NCBI GenBank assembly: GCA_947561585.1 | Contig: CANNZV010003174.1 | Coordinates: 1-64,000 of the forward strand | Reading direction: 5' to 3' | DNA length: 64,000 bases | From: Caprella mutica | Lineage: Eukaryota > Arthropoda > Malacostraca > Amphipoda > Caprellidae | In this document: positions 23,783 through 34,786 of the stretch, one piece after another | Numbering within the stretch: the first letter of the stretch is position 1 | How the letters are laid out: each line of letters begins with the position of its first letter | Program-made: the position numbers and the translations under genes | Notes under the pieces: model-generated | The model's input: the letters and a program-made list of their open reading frames with translations, nothing else | What the model was told of the DNA's origin: nothing | Databases searched by the model: none

Positions 23783-23924
23783 TGGTGGCCAGTATGGGGA
23801 TATAAGTGATCACGTGTCGCCTAAGTCTCGCCGGTGCTTCGGTTTCGTCTCCTTGCCCTATTTTCTATTTTTTGAATTAAATTTTTCTTTAATTTTTTTT
23901 GCTTAGTCTTTTGATTGTTTCATC
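23783..23924 (+). promoter_or_regulatory. Primer-binding site and leader of BEL element
   Basis: TGGTGGCCAGTATGGGGAT follows the LTR without a gap, the position of the tRNA primer-binding site. The tRNA was not identified. The leader runs to the gag ATG at 23,925. Confidence 0.75.
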
Positions 23925-26900
23925 ATGGGTGATTCTGAATTACAAGCTGCTTTGAAGGAGCGTAAATATGCGCGTTCAAAAGTTACCCGTATTTATAATA
24001 ATACGTCAACTAATATCGAGTCTTTGAATGAACTTAAAAAATCTGAATATGTGACTAACCTCAATGAACTTAGGGTTGAGCTTAAAGACATCGACAAAAG
24101 AGTTTATCAATTGTCTCCCGAAATGACAGAGGTGGAAGAGGAAGATATGTTAAGGGAGGAGGAAAGTTATAACTACAAAGTAACTTTAGCTATTGCTCTT
24201 TTGCAGCCTTCTCCAAATATTGATAATAATGATTCTGCATCTAACTCTTCCAATCTTCATTCTATACCTACTAAGCTTAGATTACCTACTATCGATTTAC
24301 CTACTTTTTCTAACGATAAAACTGAAAGCCTAGAGCAGTTTTTCCACGCTCTCGAATCAATTTTGAGTAAGCACGGTTTATCTGAGTACGAAAAGTTTGT
24401 ATATTTAAAATCTCAAGTTAAAAAAGGACCGAGCGCTTTGATAAATTCATTGGAACCAGGAGAACAAACTTATACGGTTGCTAAGAAACTCCTGGCTGAC
24501 GCATTTGCCTCGCCACTTACTCAGCGTTACGATGTTCTAAAACGATTGTGTCAGCTTAAGTTATCTCCCAGTAGCGATGTATATGAATTTATCGGTGAAG
24601 TACGTAGTGTCATATCTTCGATCAAACTACTAAACATTAATGTAGATACGGTCATACGGTCATACAATGTATGGCACGCGATGAACGATAAATTCCAAAA
24701 TCAACTCATTCAAATTCCAAATAATTCTAAACCATCGTTAGATGAAATTATGAATAATGTATTTTCCGCAACAGAGAGGTACATGAAACTAACTGAGAGA
24801 AATCCTGAAAATAAACCCAGATCTAATTTTAATATTGAACAACGTAAATGGGAAAGTCCTGTAAAAACAAACAACTTAGCAGTAGAAGTAAAATACAAAA
24901 ATTACAAACTTTGCCCGCTTTGTACTGATGATAATGAGAAAGTTAGCCACGTTCTTCGTGAGTGTACCTCGTACGTATCTCCTGACGAGAAAATCAAAAA
25001 GCTAGAATCTCTGAATTTTTGTGGCAAGTGTTCATTTAGGAATCATAAGACTGTAAACTGTAGATTCAAATTTAGTAGCCCATGTAGGTCATGTAATGGT
25101 AATCATTTGACATGTTTATGTACCAATAAAACTAGAAATGACCCTACTAATTCTGCTAACTCTTATTCCTCTATAGTTCATTTTAAAAGTGCTGTGGGTG
25201 CTGAAAATATTATTTTGCCTACTTTTTCACTATCTATTATAGGTAACCCTGAGAAGGCGACTTGTCGTGTATTAAATGACACTGGGTCGCAGAGGAATTT
25301 CATTAGTAGAAAAATTGCGCAGAAATTAAACCTCAGTGTTGTTAGAAGAGATATTGATTTGGTGATCTTCGGATTTAATTCGGAAAAACGTGTTAAGACA
25401 GATATAGTTGAAGTGAATGTTCTTATTGATGGGGAAAATTATAAAATAGATGCCATAGTTGTTCCTTCAATTAATATCTCTCTGAATATTCCTAACATAA
25501 GTAATGTTGCTAGCAAATTTAGAGAAAAAGGATACGAACTAGCTGATAAAACTATACTTAATGATTCAAATGTAGATATTGACCTTATTATGGGACCTGA
25601 TGCTATTAGATTATTATGTCCTGAAACTGTAGAATTTGGCAATATTCCTGAGAAAGCTGTATATTTATTAACTAAAATAGGATGTATGTTGCTTGGGGAT
25701 ATTAATCACAATTTGAATGGTTTACGTTCGTTACCTGAAAACCAGTTGCTTGAAACTGATGTTAAAGGGAGGAATACTGAAATTCAAACTTCTTCTTCTG
25801 ATATTGTACATACCAATGTTGTTACTTCTATTATTGATGTATATGATAGCAACGGTAATATAGATTTAGTTAAGTTGGATAATGCTAAAGATATGGTCTT
25901 GGAAGAACAAAGTAATTACTACATGAATTATGACTCTTTAACTAAAGAACCCGAATCTAATGAAATTAATGACGAGGTAGTTAATTATGTACTCTCTAAT
26001 ACCGAAAGATCGGAAGATGATAGACTAATTATGCCGCTCCCCTGGAATCCTGATTGTAAACATTTGCTGGCAACTAACTTTAATCTAAGTAAAAAGATTT
26101 TGTACTCTAATTTGAATAAAATGAAAGACAGTGATAAGATTCTCATGTACGATAAAGTGTTTCAGGAGCAAGAACAGTTAGGCATTATCGAACGTATTGA
26201 CGATATAGATCAATTTATGAATGATCATCCTGAGTGCAGTTTTCTCCCACATATGGGAATTTTTCGTCCTAATAAGGAAACTACCAAATGTCGTGTGGTC
26301 TATTTGTCAAACCTTTGTGAGAAAACTAAAACAAAACCTAACTCAGTTAGTCATAATAATGCGCTGTTACCGGGTCCTTGTTTAAACAATAAATTAACAA
26401 CTGCTTTGATGCTATCTAGATTTGACAGGTTTATCTTAATATTTGATATTCAGAAAGCCTTTCTTAATATACAATTAAGAGAATGTGACCAAAACAAATT
26501 ATTGTTCTTATGGTTTCGCAATGTAGGTAATGGAGACTATAGAATTGTTGCCTATAGAAATTTAAGATTGAGTTTCGGTTTGAGACAGAGTCCTGCTATT
26601 CTGATGCTTGCATTATACAAGATTCTTATTATTGATGTAGAGAATGATGACTATGACTTGCTTAAATTAAAGACTCTTATTTATGCTAATATTTACATGG
26701 ATAATGGTTTGGTTTCGTCTAATGACGAAAGAGAACTGAAAACTTTTTATGACCAGTTGCCAATTGTGTTTAGAAACTATAAATTTGAGTTACAGCAGTA
26801 TTTAACTAATTTGGATTCCCTACAGACCGAAATTGACACAGAACTTGATAAGCCATCTGATGAGAATGTCAAATTCTTTGGTATGTTGTGGAATAGGAAA

Positions 26901-28229
26901 GATGACACTATCGGTCCAAACCCAATCAATTTGAATAGTACTGCAAATACTAAACGATCTATCTTATCGAGTTTGAATTCAGTATATGATGTATTTAATT
27001 ATTATGGGCCGATAATTAATCGTGCAAAACTTTTCTTTCATAAGTTACAATGCAGTAAGGGGCTTGAATGGGATACTCTTTTAGATTCAGAGTTGATTAG
27101 TGAGTGGAAGCGAATATGTTTCGAAGCGAATAAAACTCCTATGATTTCTCATGAAAGGTTTTTCGGCCCACGATACTCTGATTATGACTTGATAGCTTTT
27201 TGCGACGCTTCGTCTGTAAGTTATGGCGTTGTGATATATATCAGAGATAATAAGTCTCGGAAAGTTTCATTTCTCATTGCTAAAAACAAAATTGTTAATA
27301 CAAAGCTCACAAAGAAATCTATTCCAAGTCTTGAGTGTCAAAGTGTTTCTTATGCAGTTGAAACTATTGTAGACATTATATCAGAGCTTAGTGGTAATGG
27401 TAATATTTTGCCTATTAATATTAACAATCTCTTTGTCTACACAGATAGTATGGTAGTGATATCATGGGTAAAGAGTTTCTTTATTACCCATGAAAAGATG
27501 CAAAAGAGAAGTGTTTTTGTCCAAAACAGATTGAAGAGTATTTCTGAAAACTTGAAAGAAAAGAGTCTTACTCTTCGTTACATCGAGGGACGAGAGAATC
27601 CGGCCGACTACATTAGTAGACCGACTAGTTACAAAAGACTTCAGAAATCTAACTATTTCCAGGGTCCATCATTCTTGAAGGAAATGCCCTCGCAGCCTGA
27701 CATTGAAATTTTAATTCCTAATATAACTAATGATGGGGATTCAGCATGTACCAATGTCTGCGGGTCTAAGTTCCCACTAGAAAACTCAGTTACTCATTTG
27801 GTGGATCCTGAGCGTTACTCCTCATTTGCGAAGATATCTAATGTATATAAGTACGTTCTGCTTTTTGTCACAAGGCTGAAGAGCAGATTAAAGACAGAGG
27901 AATCTGCAGTTAAAAACCCAGTTGCAGTCGGTATAAATTGCCTCATCAGAATAGAGCAGAAACTACACTTTGAAAATGTAGTAGAATTCTTCAAAAACAG
28001 AAGAGTACCCGTAAGTAAAATCCCAGATTTAGTTTTACAGATGAACTTGTTTGTTGATAATGATGATATAATTAGAGTTAAAAGTAAGTTTGCTAGTGGT
28101 CCTTATCCAATTTTGTTGCCAAACGCTTCACGTATTACTATGCTAATTATAAGGGACTTTCATGAGCGTTTGGTCACGCTGGAGTGTACACTGTTACTCG
28201 TGAGATACGTAAAGAATTCTGGATTTTGA
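23925..28229 (+). CDS. BEL/Pao Gag-Pol polyprotein, main part (frameshifted near its end)
   Basis: 1,434 codons from ATG at 23,925. In order: coiled-coil-like N-terminus, DUF1759 gag domain from about residue 125, zinc-binding cysteines (CPLC at 330, then CGKC and CRSC), aspartic protease with DTGS at 452, reverse transcriptase, and RNase H with FCDAS (D1094), SLECQ and YTDS (D1174). The reverse transcriptase box reads YMDN at residues 924-927 where the family has YxDD, so the second catalytic Asp is Asn (codon AAT, 26,703-26,705). The last 20 or so residues are out of frame: integrase continues in another frame from about 28,170. The protein would copy the element RNA and process its polyprotein; as read this copy should lack reverse transcriptase activity. 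Confidence 0.93.
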   Translation: MGDSELQAALKERKYARSKVTRIYNNTSTNIESLNELKKSEYVTNLNELRVELKDIDKRVYQLSPEMTEVEEEDMLREEESYNYKVTLAIALLQPSPNIDNNDSASNSSNLHSIPTKLRLPTIDLPTFSNDKTESLEQFFHALESILSKHGLSEYEKFVYLKSQVKKGPSALINSLEPGEQTYTVAKKLLADAFASPLTQRYDVLKRLCQLKLSPSSDVYEFIGEVRSVISSIKLLNINVDTVIRSYNVWHAMNDKFQNQLIQIPNNSKPSLDEIMNNVFSATERYMKLTERNPENKPRSNFNIEQRKWESPVKTNNLAVEVKYKNYKLCPLCTDDNEKVSHVLRECTSYVSPDEKIKKLESLNFCGKCSFRNHKTVNCRFKFSSPCRSCNGNHLTCLCTNKTRNDPTNSANSYSSIVHFKSAVGAENIILPTFSLSIIGNPEKATCRVLNDTGSQRNFISRKIAQKLNLSVVRRDIDLVIFGFNSEKRVKTDIVEVNVLIDGENYKIDAIVVPSINISLNIPNISNVASKFREKGYELADKTILNDSNVDIDLIMGPDAIRLLCPETVEFGNIPEKAVYLLTKIGCMLLGDINHNLNGLRSLPENQLLETDVKGRNTEIQTSSSDIVHTNVVTSIIDVYDSNGNIDLVKLDNAKDMVLEEQSNYYMNYDSLTKEPESNEINDEVVNYVLSNTERSEDDRLIMPLPWNPDCKHLLATNFNLSKKILYSNLNKMKDSDKILMYDKVFQEQEQLGIIERIDDIDQFMNDHPECSFLPHMGIFRPNKETTKCRVVYLSNLCEKTKTKPNSVSHNNALLPGPCLNNKLTTALMLSRFDRFILIFDIQKAFLNIQLRECDQNKLLFLWFRNVGNGDYRIVAYRNLRLSFGLRQSPAILMLALYKILIIDVENDDYDLLKLKTLIYANIYMDNGLVSSNDERELKTFYDQLPIVFRNYKFELQQYLTNLDSLQTEIDTELDKPSDENVKFFGMLWNRKDDTIGPNPINLNSTANTKRSILSSLNSVYDVFNYYGPIINRAKLFFHKLQCSKGLEWDTLLDSELISEWKRICFEANKTPMISHERFFGPRYSDYDLIAFCDASSVSYGVVIYIRDNKSRKVSFLIAKNKIVNTKLTKKSIPSLECQSVSYAVETIVDIISELSGNGNILPININNLFVYTDSMVVISWVKSFFITHEKMQKRSVFVQNRLKSISENLKEKSLTLRYIEGRENPADYISRPTSYKRLQKSNYFQGPSFLKEMPSQPDIEILIPNITNDGDSACTNVCGSKFPLENSVTHLVDPERYSSFAKISNVYKYVLLFVTRLKSRLKTEESAVKNPVAVGINCLIRIEQKLHFENVVEFFKNRRVPVSKIPDLVLQMNLFVDNDDIIRVKSKFASGPYPILLPNASRITMLIIRDFHERLVTLECTLLLVRYVKNSGF

Positions 28230-28807
28230 GAGCATTTGCTACAGTGCGAAAAACCTTAAAAAACTGTGTAACATGTAAGAAAGTAAATGAAAGACCAGTA
28301 AAGTTGAACCAAAATTCGTATCGTGATTTCAGGTCTAACCCTCCTAAGGTTCCATTCTCATCAGTATTTTTAGATTATATAGGTCCTGTTAATATTAAAA
28401 TTGAAAACAACGTGAAAAAGGTTTGGCTATTAATTGTCACATGCTTATGGTCTAGGGCAGTTTCACTAAAAATTTGTTTTTCAGCTGAAACCAGAGAGTT
28501 CCTTCGGGCCATCCAGTTGCATATATTCGAATATGGCATGTTTCAGTTTTGTATGTCAGACTTAGGTTCTCAAATAGTTGCAGGTACGAAAATAATTGCA
28601 GAGTTTCTCGACGATCCAGTGTGTGTAGATTTTCTCCAATCACACGGTATAGACAGAATTTCGTTCGAACAATACCCAAAAGGAAACAGTACATTGGGGG
28701 GACTAGTGGAGAACTGTGTGAAGCAAGTCAAGAGTCTGATGCGTAAATCCATTGGAAAGCTTATCTTGGATTATCCTGATTTCCAATTAATTGTTGCAAA
28801 AACCTAA
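28184..28807 (+). pseudogene. BEL/Pao integrase, central part (after frameshift)
   Basis: Continues pol in frame +2 relative to the main frame. It has the end of the HHCC zinc-binding region (CVTCKK) and the catalytic core with FLDYIGP (first Asp), SDLGSQ (second Asp) and LGGLVENCVK (Glu). The ATG at 28,184 is internal and not a real start; the true link is a one-base indel near 28,170. The frame ends at a premature TAA at 28,805-28,807, after which the same frame goes on. It is part of one original gag-pol gene, not a separate protein. Confidence 0.88.
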
Positions 28808-28816
28808 TATATCATT

Positions 28817-29446
28817 ATGCGGCGTCCTGTTGCGTTTAATGAAAGTCTACGGAGTCCAAATTGCGATGAATGTTTGGAGCCAATTACTCCGGAAATGCTG
28901 ATTTATGGACGGGAATTATTATCTGTTAATGTAATTCCGCAGATTCAGTACGAGCTGCCTGAAGAAATAGATAATTTAGGCTCTATTAGAGATTGTTATT
29001 CCAAAGTTAAAATTGCGAATAAACGTCTGATTGATTCCTATTCAAGCGAGTTCCTTGTCAAACTAATATCTCAAGCTATCGATAAGAGAGATAGGTACAA
29101 ACCGGTATCTTATAAGAATTTAGATATAGGTGATATAGTTCTTTTGATTGAGCCGAACACAAAACGAAGTAATTATCCTATGGGAATTATAAGAAAGGTC
29201 AATCTGAACTCTATCGGAGAAGTTGTATCTGCCTCTGTGATGAAGGGAAAGAATAGGGAAACTGTTTTCAGGCATGCTTCATCGCTGATTCTTCTATTGC
29301 AACCAGATATTTTCATGGATGAAACTGGTGATGAGCCGGGGCTGCAAGTAGTTGAACAGCCACGATCTCCTCGTCCAACTAGAATATCTTCTGATAAAGC
29401 TAAAGAACTTATTCGCTGCCAACTGGAAGGTGAGGGTTCCGAATAG
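28817..29446 (+). pseudogene. BEL/Pao integrase C-terminal part
   Basis: Same frame as the preceding segment, separated only by the in-frame TAA. It contains the C-terminal integrase region typical of BEL/Pao (DUF5641-like), with NLDIGDIVLLIEPNTKRSNY and MGIIRKVN, then an acidic and proline-rich tail. The natural end of pol is the TAG at 29,444-29,446. Confidence 0.88.
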
Positions 29447-29679
29447 TTTTTTTTAAATATGTTCTTGTATATATGTTCTTGTTTCGTTTGTGTTAAATAA
29501 ACTTATTTCTTTGCATCTCCCCTGATTATTTTTGGAGACTTTTCTTTCTATATTATGTATAGGACTTCAATAATGAGTCGGTGGTATTAACCTTACTAGT
29601 TAATGTATATTTATGTATTTCTGATGAGATTTATAGTCTTGTTTCTATTCTTTAAAAAACAAGACTCCTCTGGTGGGAG
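29447..29679 (+). other. 3' untranslated region and polypurine tract of BEL element
   Basis: Non-coding sequence ending GGTGGGAG immediately before the 3' LTR, which fits a plus-strand primer. AATAAA occurs at about 29,497. Confidence 0.65.
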
Positions 29680-31318
29680 TGTCTAATACATAGTATTTTT
29701 GTATATATTGGATTTGCGAAGTTCCTGGCGTGTTTCTAATTAATATCAGTTTCGATCATACAATATTGTGCAGTAGAAATAACACGCCTGGATCTTCCCA
29801 AATCACCTACTGCTTGTGCCCTAGTTTTCCGCAGATTCCGTCAGCTGATGAGAAGATTTGGCGAGCAGTCCGCTTTATGGACAGGTAAAGATAGCATCAC
29901 CTGTCTATAATTTATGCACAAAAATGTTTCACAAGTTTCTTTAAAAGAGCTAGTACTTATTACGCCATTATATTCAGATAAATAGGGGATCGTTTTTTGA
30001 AGTGAGCTGTGGACTCTCTCTTGAAGTGGCGGACTTCGATTCTCCGCTGAAGTCCCTTGTACCTCCTCATCAACTCCCCTGAGATGACTGGCTAAGCTAA
30101 GGGAGTCTGGGAGGAGAGACTGCGGGCACAGGGGCGATGATTTCTGGGCGACATGTTTCCTATCTGTTTATCGTAAGTTTCTTACTTCCGTATTGATATG
30201 GTCGAACAGATAGAAAATTGAACTGTAAAGTTTAATGAATCTAGATTACTTCTTATCTCCATCCATTAATCTTTATCACGCCAGGAACCAATTATTCATT
30301 ACTTATAACATCCGTAACTTATAACTTTAATTCCTTATAACGTTAATTCCTTATAACGTTAATTCCTTATAACGTTAATTCCTTATAACGTTAATTCCTT
30401 ATAACGTTAATTCCTTATAACGTTAATTCCTTATAACGTTAATTCCTTATAACTTTAATTCCTTATAACGTTAATTCCTTATAACGTTAATTCCTTATAA
30501 CGTTAATTCCTTATAACGTTAATTCCTTATAACGTTAATTCCTTATAACGTTAATTCCTTATAACGTTAATTCCTTATAACGTTAATTCCTTATAACGTT
30601 AATTCCTTATAACGTTAATTCCTTATAACGTTAATTCCTTATAACGTTAATTCCTTATAACGTTAATTCCTTATAACGTTAATTCCTTATAACGTTAATT
30701 CCTTATAACGTTAATTCCTTATAACGTTAATTCCTTATAACGTTAATTCCTTATAACGTTAATTCCTTATAACGTTAATTCCTTATAACGTTAATTCCTT
30801 ATAACGTTAATTCCTTATAACGTTAATTCCTTATAACGTTAATTCCTTATAACGTTAATTCCTTATAACGTTAATTCCTTATAACGTTAATTCCTTATAA
30901 CGTTAATTCCTTATAACGTTAATTCCTTATAACGTTAATTCCTCATAACGTTAATTCCTCATAACGTTAATTCCTCATAACGTTAATTCCTCATAACGGT
31001 AAATTACTTGTGACGTTAATTCATTAAAGCAAACATTACTTAAACGTTCATTACTATTATTCCATTCTTATAAAACTATAACCCTATTTTGTGTGTTCGG
31101 CTAGTGTTTTCATTACGGTAATAGTTACCTTCTATTTCAGAAACCGGTAATTCAGCACAGCCGAGCTTACGCACACATTTGATCACTCACTCTACTGGAG
31201 AAAAACTTGTAGATTACAGTACTCAATTAATATAACTTTTATTACCCCCAATACTGGCATTAAACATTATTAAGAAATAAGATCCTTCAGATTTATTTAC
31301 TATTCCAAATATCTTTCA
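29680..31318 (+). mobile_element. 3' LTR of BEL element
   Basis: 1,639 bp, same ends as the 5' LTR. Its minisatellite (30,319-30,997) has one unit fewer than the 5' LTR, only two CTTT units instead of eight, and four CTCAT units instead of 11. Confidence 0.95.
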
Positions 31319-31636
31319 ACTGTAAATGGTATGGAACTGTAAATGGTATGGAACTGTAAATGGTATGGAACTGTAAATGGTATGGAACTGTAAATGGTAT
31401 GGAACTGTAAATGGTATGGAACTGTAAATGGTATGGAACTGTAAATGGTATGGAACTGTAAATGGTATGGAACTGTAAATGGTATGGAACTGTAAATGGT
31501 ATGGAACTGTAAATGGTATGGAACTGTAAATGGTATGGAACTGTAAATGGTATGGAACTGTAAATGGTATGGCACTGTAAATGGTATGGCACTGTAAATG
31601 GTATGGCACTGTAAATGGTATGGAACTGTAAATGGA
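31319..31636. repeat. 17-bp satellite array, right remnant
   Basis: About 18 units, mostly GTATGG...GTAAAT with three units carrying GGCACTG, directly continuing the array broken by the BEL insertion. It ends at AAATGGATAGAG. Confidence 0.97.
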
Positions 31637-31674
31637 TAGAGTAACTAACCTTCTGATTTCATAATGAGGAAGGG

Positions 31675-31865
31675 TCAGTTATTTTAAGTCAGTAATTCTA
31701 AGTCAGTAATTCTAAGTCAGTGATTCCAAGTTAGTGATTCTAAGTCAGTGATTCCAAGTTAGTGATTCTAAGTCAGTGATTCCAAGTTAGTGATTCTAAG
31801 TCAGTGATTCTCAATCAGTGATTCTTAGTCAGTGATTCTCAATCAGAGATTTTAACTCACTCAGT
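31675..31865. repeat. 15-16-bp tandem repeat
   Basis: Repeated GTCAGTGATTCTAA and GTTAGTGATTCCAA units in partial alternation, about 12 copies. Confidence 0.88.
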
Positions 31866-31919
31866 GATTATCAAAAACCTCATTTCTATGAAATTTTGCA
31901 GCTGCTCCTCATAGAACTG

Positions 31920-32820
31920 CTGTAACTTGGCTAATAGCCATTGTTTTACAAGTATTAAACCTAGAGTTTGAGAACTATGACTGTAAAATAATGTTAATCT
32001 TGTTTCTATCAAATAGATACGTTATATTTCTGAAATAATCAACTCAATGATCAATTTGAGAGATATAGAAAATATATGTACATTTATAAATTATAAGTTT
32101 CATAGGCAGGTCGCAGGGTAATATCTAATAAAAAAGCTAAAATCTCTTAATGCAAATACTGAAATGAATTAACATAAGACTAAAATAAATCAGAGTCACT
32201 GTGATGGCGTTAAGGTACTACAGTGTAACTCTTCTATAAGGAACTTCTGTATAGTTAAACCGTCCTGTATAGTAGAACCCTCTATAGTGAGCTTAACTCT
32301 ATGGTAAACATATTTATAGTTTAGTCTGCCAAATATATTCGTAGGTTTTCTATGAATATCTATATACTAAATTCTGAGAAATGAAATACGTTGTGTAATG
32401 ATATATTTGAAAAAGAAAGAAACTGTTTTTTATAGTCTGCCTTGAAAAATCCAGTTCTCTATTCATATCTCATATCCTCTACAGTGAACTAAATCCTCTA
32501 TAGTGAACTAGTTGTAGTTCACTATAGAGGAGTTATTGGACAAGAATCAAGAGAGAACTGAATGCTGTACGTAACATTACCCACTGATACACGATTAGTT
32601 TTATATTTAGTTGACATGTAACGAACGATGCCAACATGATGCAACATATAAAATGTTCCTCTTGATTTTAGACTTTAGAGTCAAGTTATTATGTTTAATT
32701 TAGTTAATTGGTTTGATTAATATAGATATTAGTGTCGATGTGATTTATAGTGAGATTTCAATAATCACAATTCTGTCTTATTGTTGATTTATCACTGACT
32801 AATTATTGTCCGATACTCGT
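31920..32820. repeat. Segmental duplication block, copy 2, left part
   Basis: Matches, in the same order and orientation, 8,535-8,600, 11,575-11,960, 12,216-12,348 and 15,155-15,480. The first match is the sequence just upstream of Hsp70 copy 1, so this copy begins where an Hsp70 gene would end; the satellite and tandem repeats sit in that place. There is no gene here. Confidence 0.75.
32221..32532. mobile_element. Small TIR element, pogo/Tigger-like ends
   Basis: It starts CAGTGTAACTCTTCTATAAG, and its right end read on the minus strand is CAATAACTCCTCTATAGTG. Repeated CTCTATAGTGAAC modules occur inside. The copy-1 block does not contain this sequence. The ends resemble Tc1/pogo MITE ends by eye only; the boundaries are approximate. 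Confidence 0.6.
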
Positions 32821-33950
32821 TCTGGTGATTTCCAAGTCCCAATTTCATAAGGGGATCCCAACTAGGAACCGATCACACTACCCCCTTCCTAGTTCACGTC
32901 CCTAATTGTTTTGAAGACGTGAACTTAGACGCAGGTATTTGGATGAAGTATACTTTTCACATGTTATCCAATCTCGAACAAACAATTTGTTAGGATTTGT
33001 TAATGAATATAGGGAAAGGAAAGGTGAACTCCGGAAAATCACCACCGAAACAATTCCCATTCAAAGATTGGCACCATTGCATGAACTTTGATGGAGCAGT
33101 TGAAAGCATTTGATTCGCTGACACGAATTTGCTGACACGGTCTCAAGCGTTAAGCAGTGATTCATTTCGGTAATGAACTTTGGTTTGACGTCTGTATGGA
33201 GGTCGCACAGCTCCATACCGCTAAAGAAACGCTCACTGCCTTTTGCTATCATTAGCAAACTCTATAGCAACGCCAGCTTCAGCGGTGCACCACTATGGCA
33301 CTGTCCGACAGTCCCCGTATTTTCGATTTCGGCACATATTTTAACAACGCTCTGCCAAAGCTTGTGCAACGTTCAATCACCGCCCGGGCAAAGCTGGCGA
33401 AGCAAGGTTCAGGATTTCTGCATTGGCCTAGTGGAACAAAGCGTCCACGAAGTTTTGCCAAACTTTGGCTGGGCGTTGTTGGGGCGGTGGTGAACTTTGT
33501 TGAGAGGAAAACTACCGCTCATCAATGCTCGCAATAATTTCTTGCATCTCAAAACCTTCGGATCGGTGAGGGAACATAAGCGGTGCCCGATCGTATACGG
33601 CGTTGCTTAAACGGAGACAACTTCTGTGAACGGTAACGATCGGTGATAAAAAATTTCACCACTCAACGAACGCCCCAACAAAGTTTTTGTTTGGTGTGAC
33701 CTAGGCTTAAGTGACTGCATTCACTGAGTAGCTATTGTGCATACATGGGCTCTTTCAACGACAAATGGTAGGTGATTTTGATCATGGAGCCAATTTCCTT
33801 TCACACTGCTTTTTCTAGTTATGTGTATTAAATTCTTTCTGACGTCAGCAATATGGCCTTTGGCTCCGAAAAAGACGTTTAATCCCCTACTAAAGTTATT
33901 GACCTGTTCACTGGGGTGGAATATATACCTACCCAGGGAGAATATTATGG
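32821..33950. other. GC-richer island, possibly an old MITE
   Basis: From about 33,000 to 33,700 the GC content is clearly above the surroundings. Short frames exist on both strands but overlap each other and show no motif. CGTTGTTGGGGCG (33,475) and CGCCCCAACAAAG (33,672) are inverted matches, which suggests a palindromic element ending GTGTGACCTAGGCTTAA. A perfect hairpin AGTTCACGTC...GACGTGAACT lies at about 32,890-32,924. No gene was recognised. Confidence 0.45.
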
Positions 33951-34129
33951 TGGAGTCATAGAAGATTATGATGGACAGACATTATGGAGAGCTAGATCTT
34001 ACATGATTATAGATAATATTCGATAAATATCATCCATGGGCATAATATCCTATAAACATCTATAATCACCGTAATATTTCCCAACCATGATGTATAGTAG
34101 ATTATATCAACAAAAATCTCCGAACATTT

Positions 34130-34735
34130 TCTGATAATGTTCCTAATATGAACTTGTATGAATGAACCATCTTAAATCTGCGAAGATTTTCTGATAATAT
34201 TCATTATATGAACTTCTATGACTGATCCATCTGAAATCGGCGAAGATTTTCTGATAATATTCTATATATAAACTTCTATGGATAAGCCATCTTATATCTC
34301 CGAAGATTTTCTGATATTCCTTATATGAACTTCTATGTCTGATCTATCTGAAATCTACGAAGATTTTCTGATGATATTCCTTATATGAACTTCTATGACT
34401 GATCCATCTTAAATATCCGAATATGTTCTGATGATATTCCTTATATGAACTTCTATGACTGATCCATCTTAAATCTCTGAAGATGTTCTGATGATATTCT
34501 TTATATGAACTTCTATGATTGATCCATCTGAAATCTGCGAAGATTTTCTGATGATATTCCTTATATGAACTTCTATGACTGATCCATCTTAAATATCCGA
34601 ATATGTTCTGATGATACTCCTTATATGAACTTCTATGACTGATCCTTCTAAAATCTCCGAAGATGTTCTGATGATATTCCTTATATGAACTTCTATGACT
34701 GATCCATCTTAAATATCCGTAGATTTTGTTCGTAA
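34130..34735. repeat. 60-bp tandem repeat
   Basis: About ten units, exactly 60 bp apart from 34,321 on. Each carries TTATATGAACTTCTATGACT, a GATCCATCT segment and TCCGAAGAT.TTCTGAT. The first copies are more diverged. Confidence 0.92.
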
Positions 34736-34786
34736 TTCCTACTGATAAAATCTGTTGCCAGACACTTACTTATATGATATACGGAA

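Larger units (their letters stand above)
22128..31318 (+). mobile_element. Complete BEL/Pao LTR retrotransposon inserted in the satellite
   Basis: The 9.19-kb element has LTRs at 22,128-23,782 and 29,680-31,318, a primer-binding site, a gag-pol frame and a purine-rich tract before the 3' LTR. The satellite bases ACTGT are duplicated at 22,123-22,127 and 31,319-31,323, a 5-bp target duplication usual for BEL/Pao. The satellite variant (GTATGG type) is the same on both sides. LTRs are nearly identical apart from their internal minisatellites, so insertion is recent, yet pol carries a frameshift, an in-frame stop and a reverse transcriptase active-site change, so this copy is not autonomous as read. 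Confidence 0.95.

Noticed and set aside
23925..29446. Three separate genes in the first BEL element
   Set aside because: The segments are successive parts of one gag-pol gene separated by a frameshift and one in-frame stop; the internal ATGs are not starts.
33061..33537. Overlapping frames of 60-106 codons on both strands in the GC-rich island
   Set aside because: Four mutually overlapping frames with no family motif; higher GC alone lengthens chance frames.
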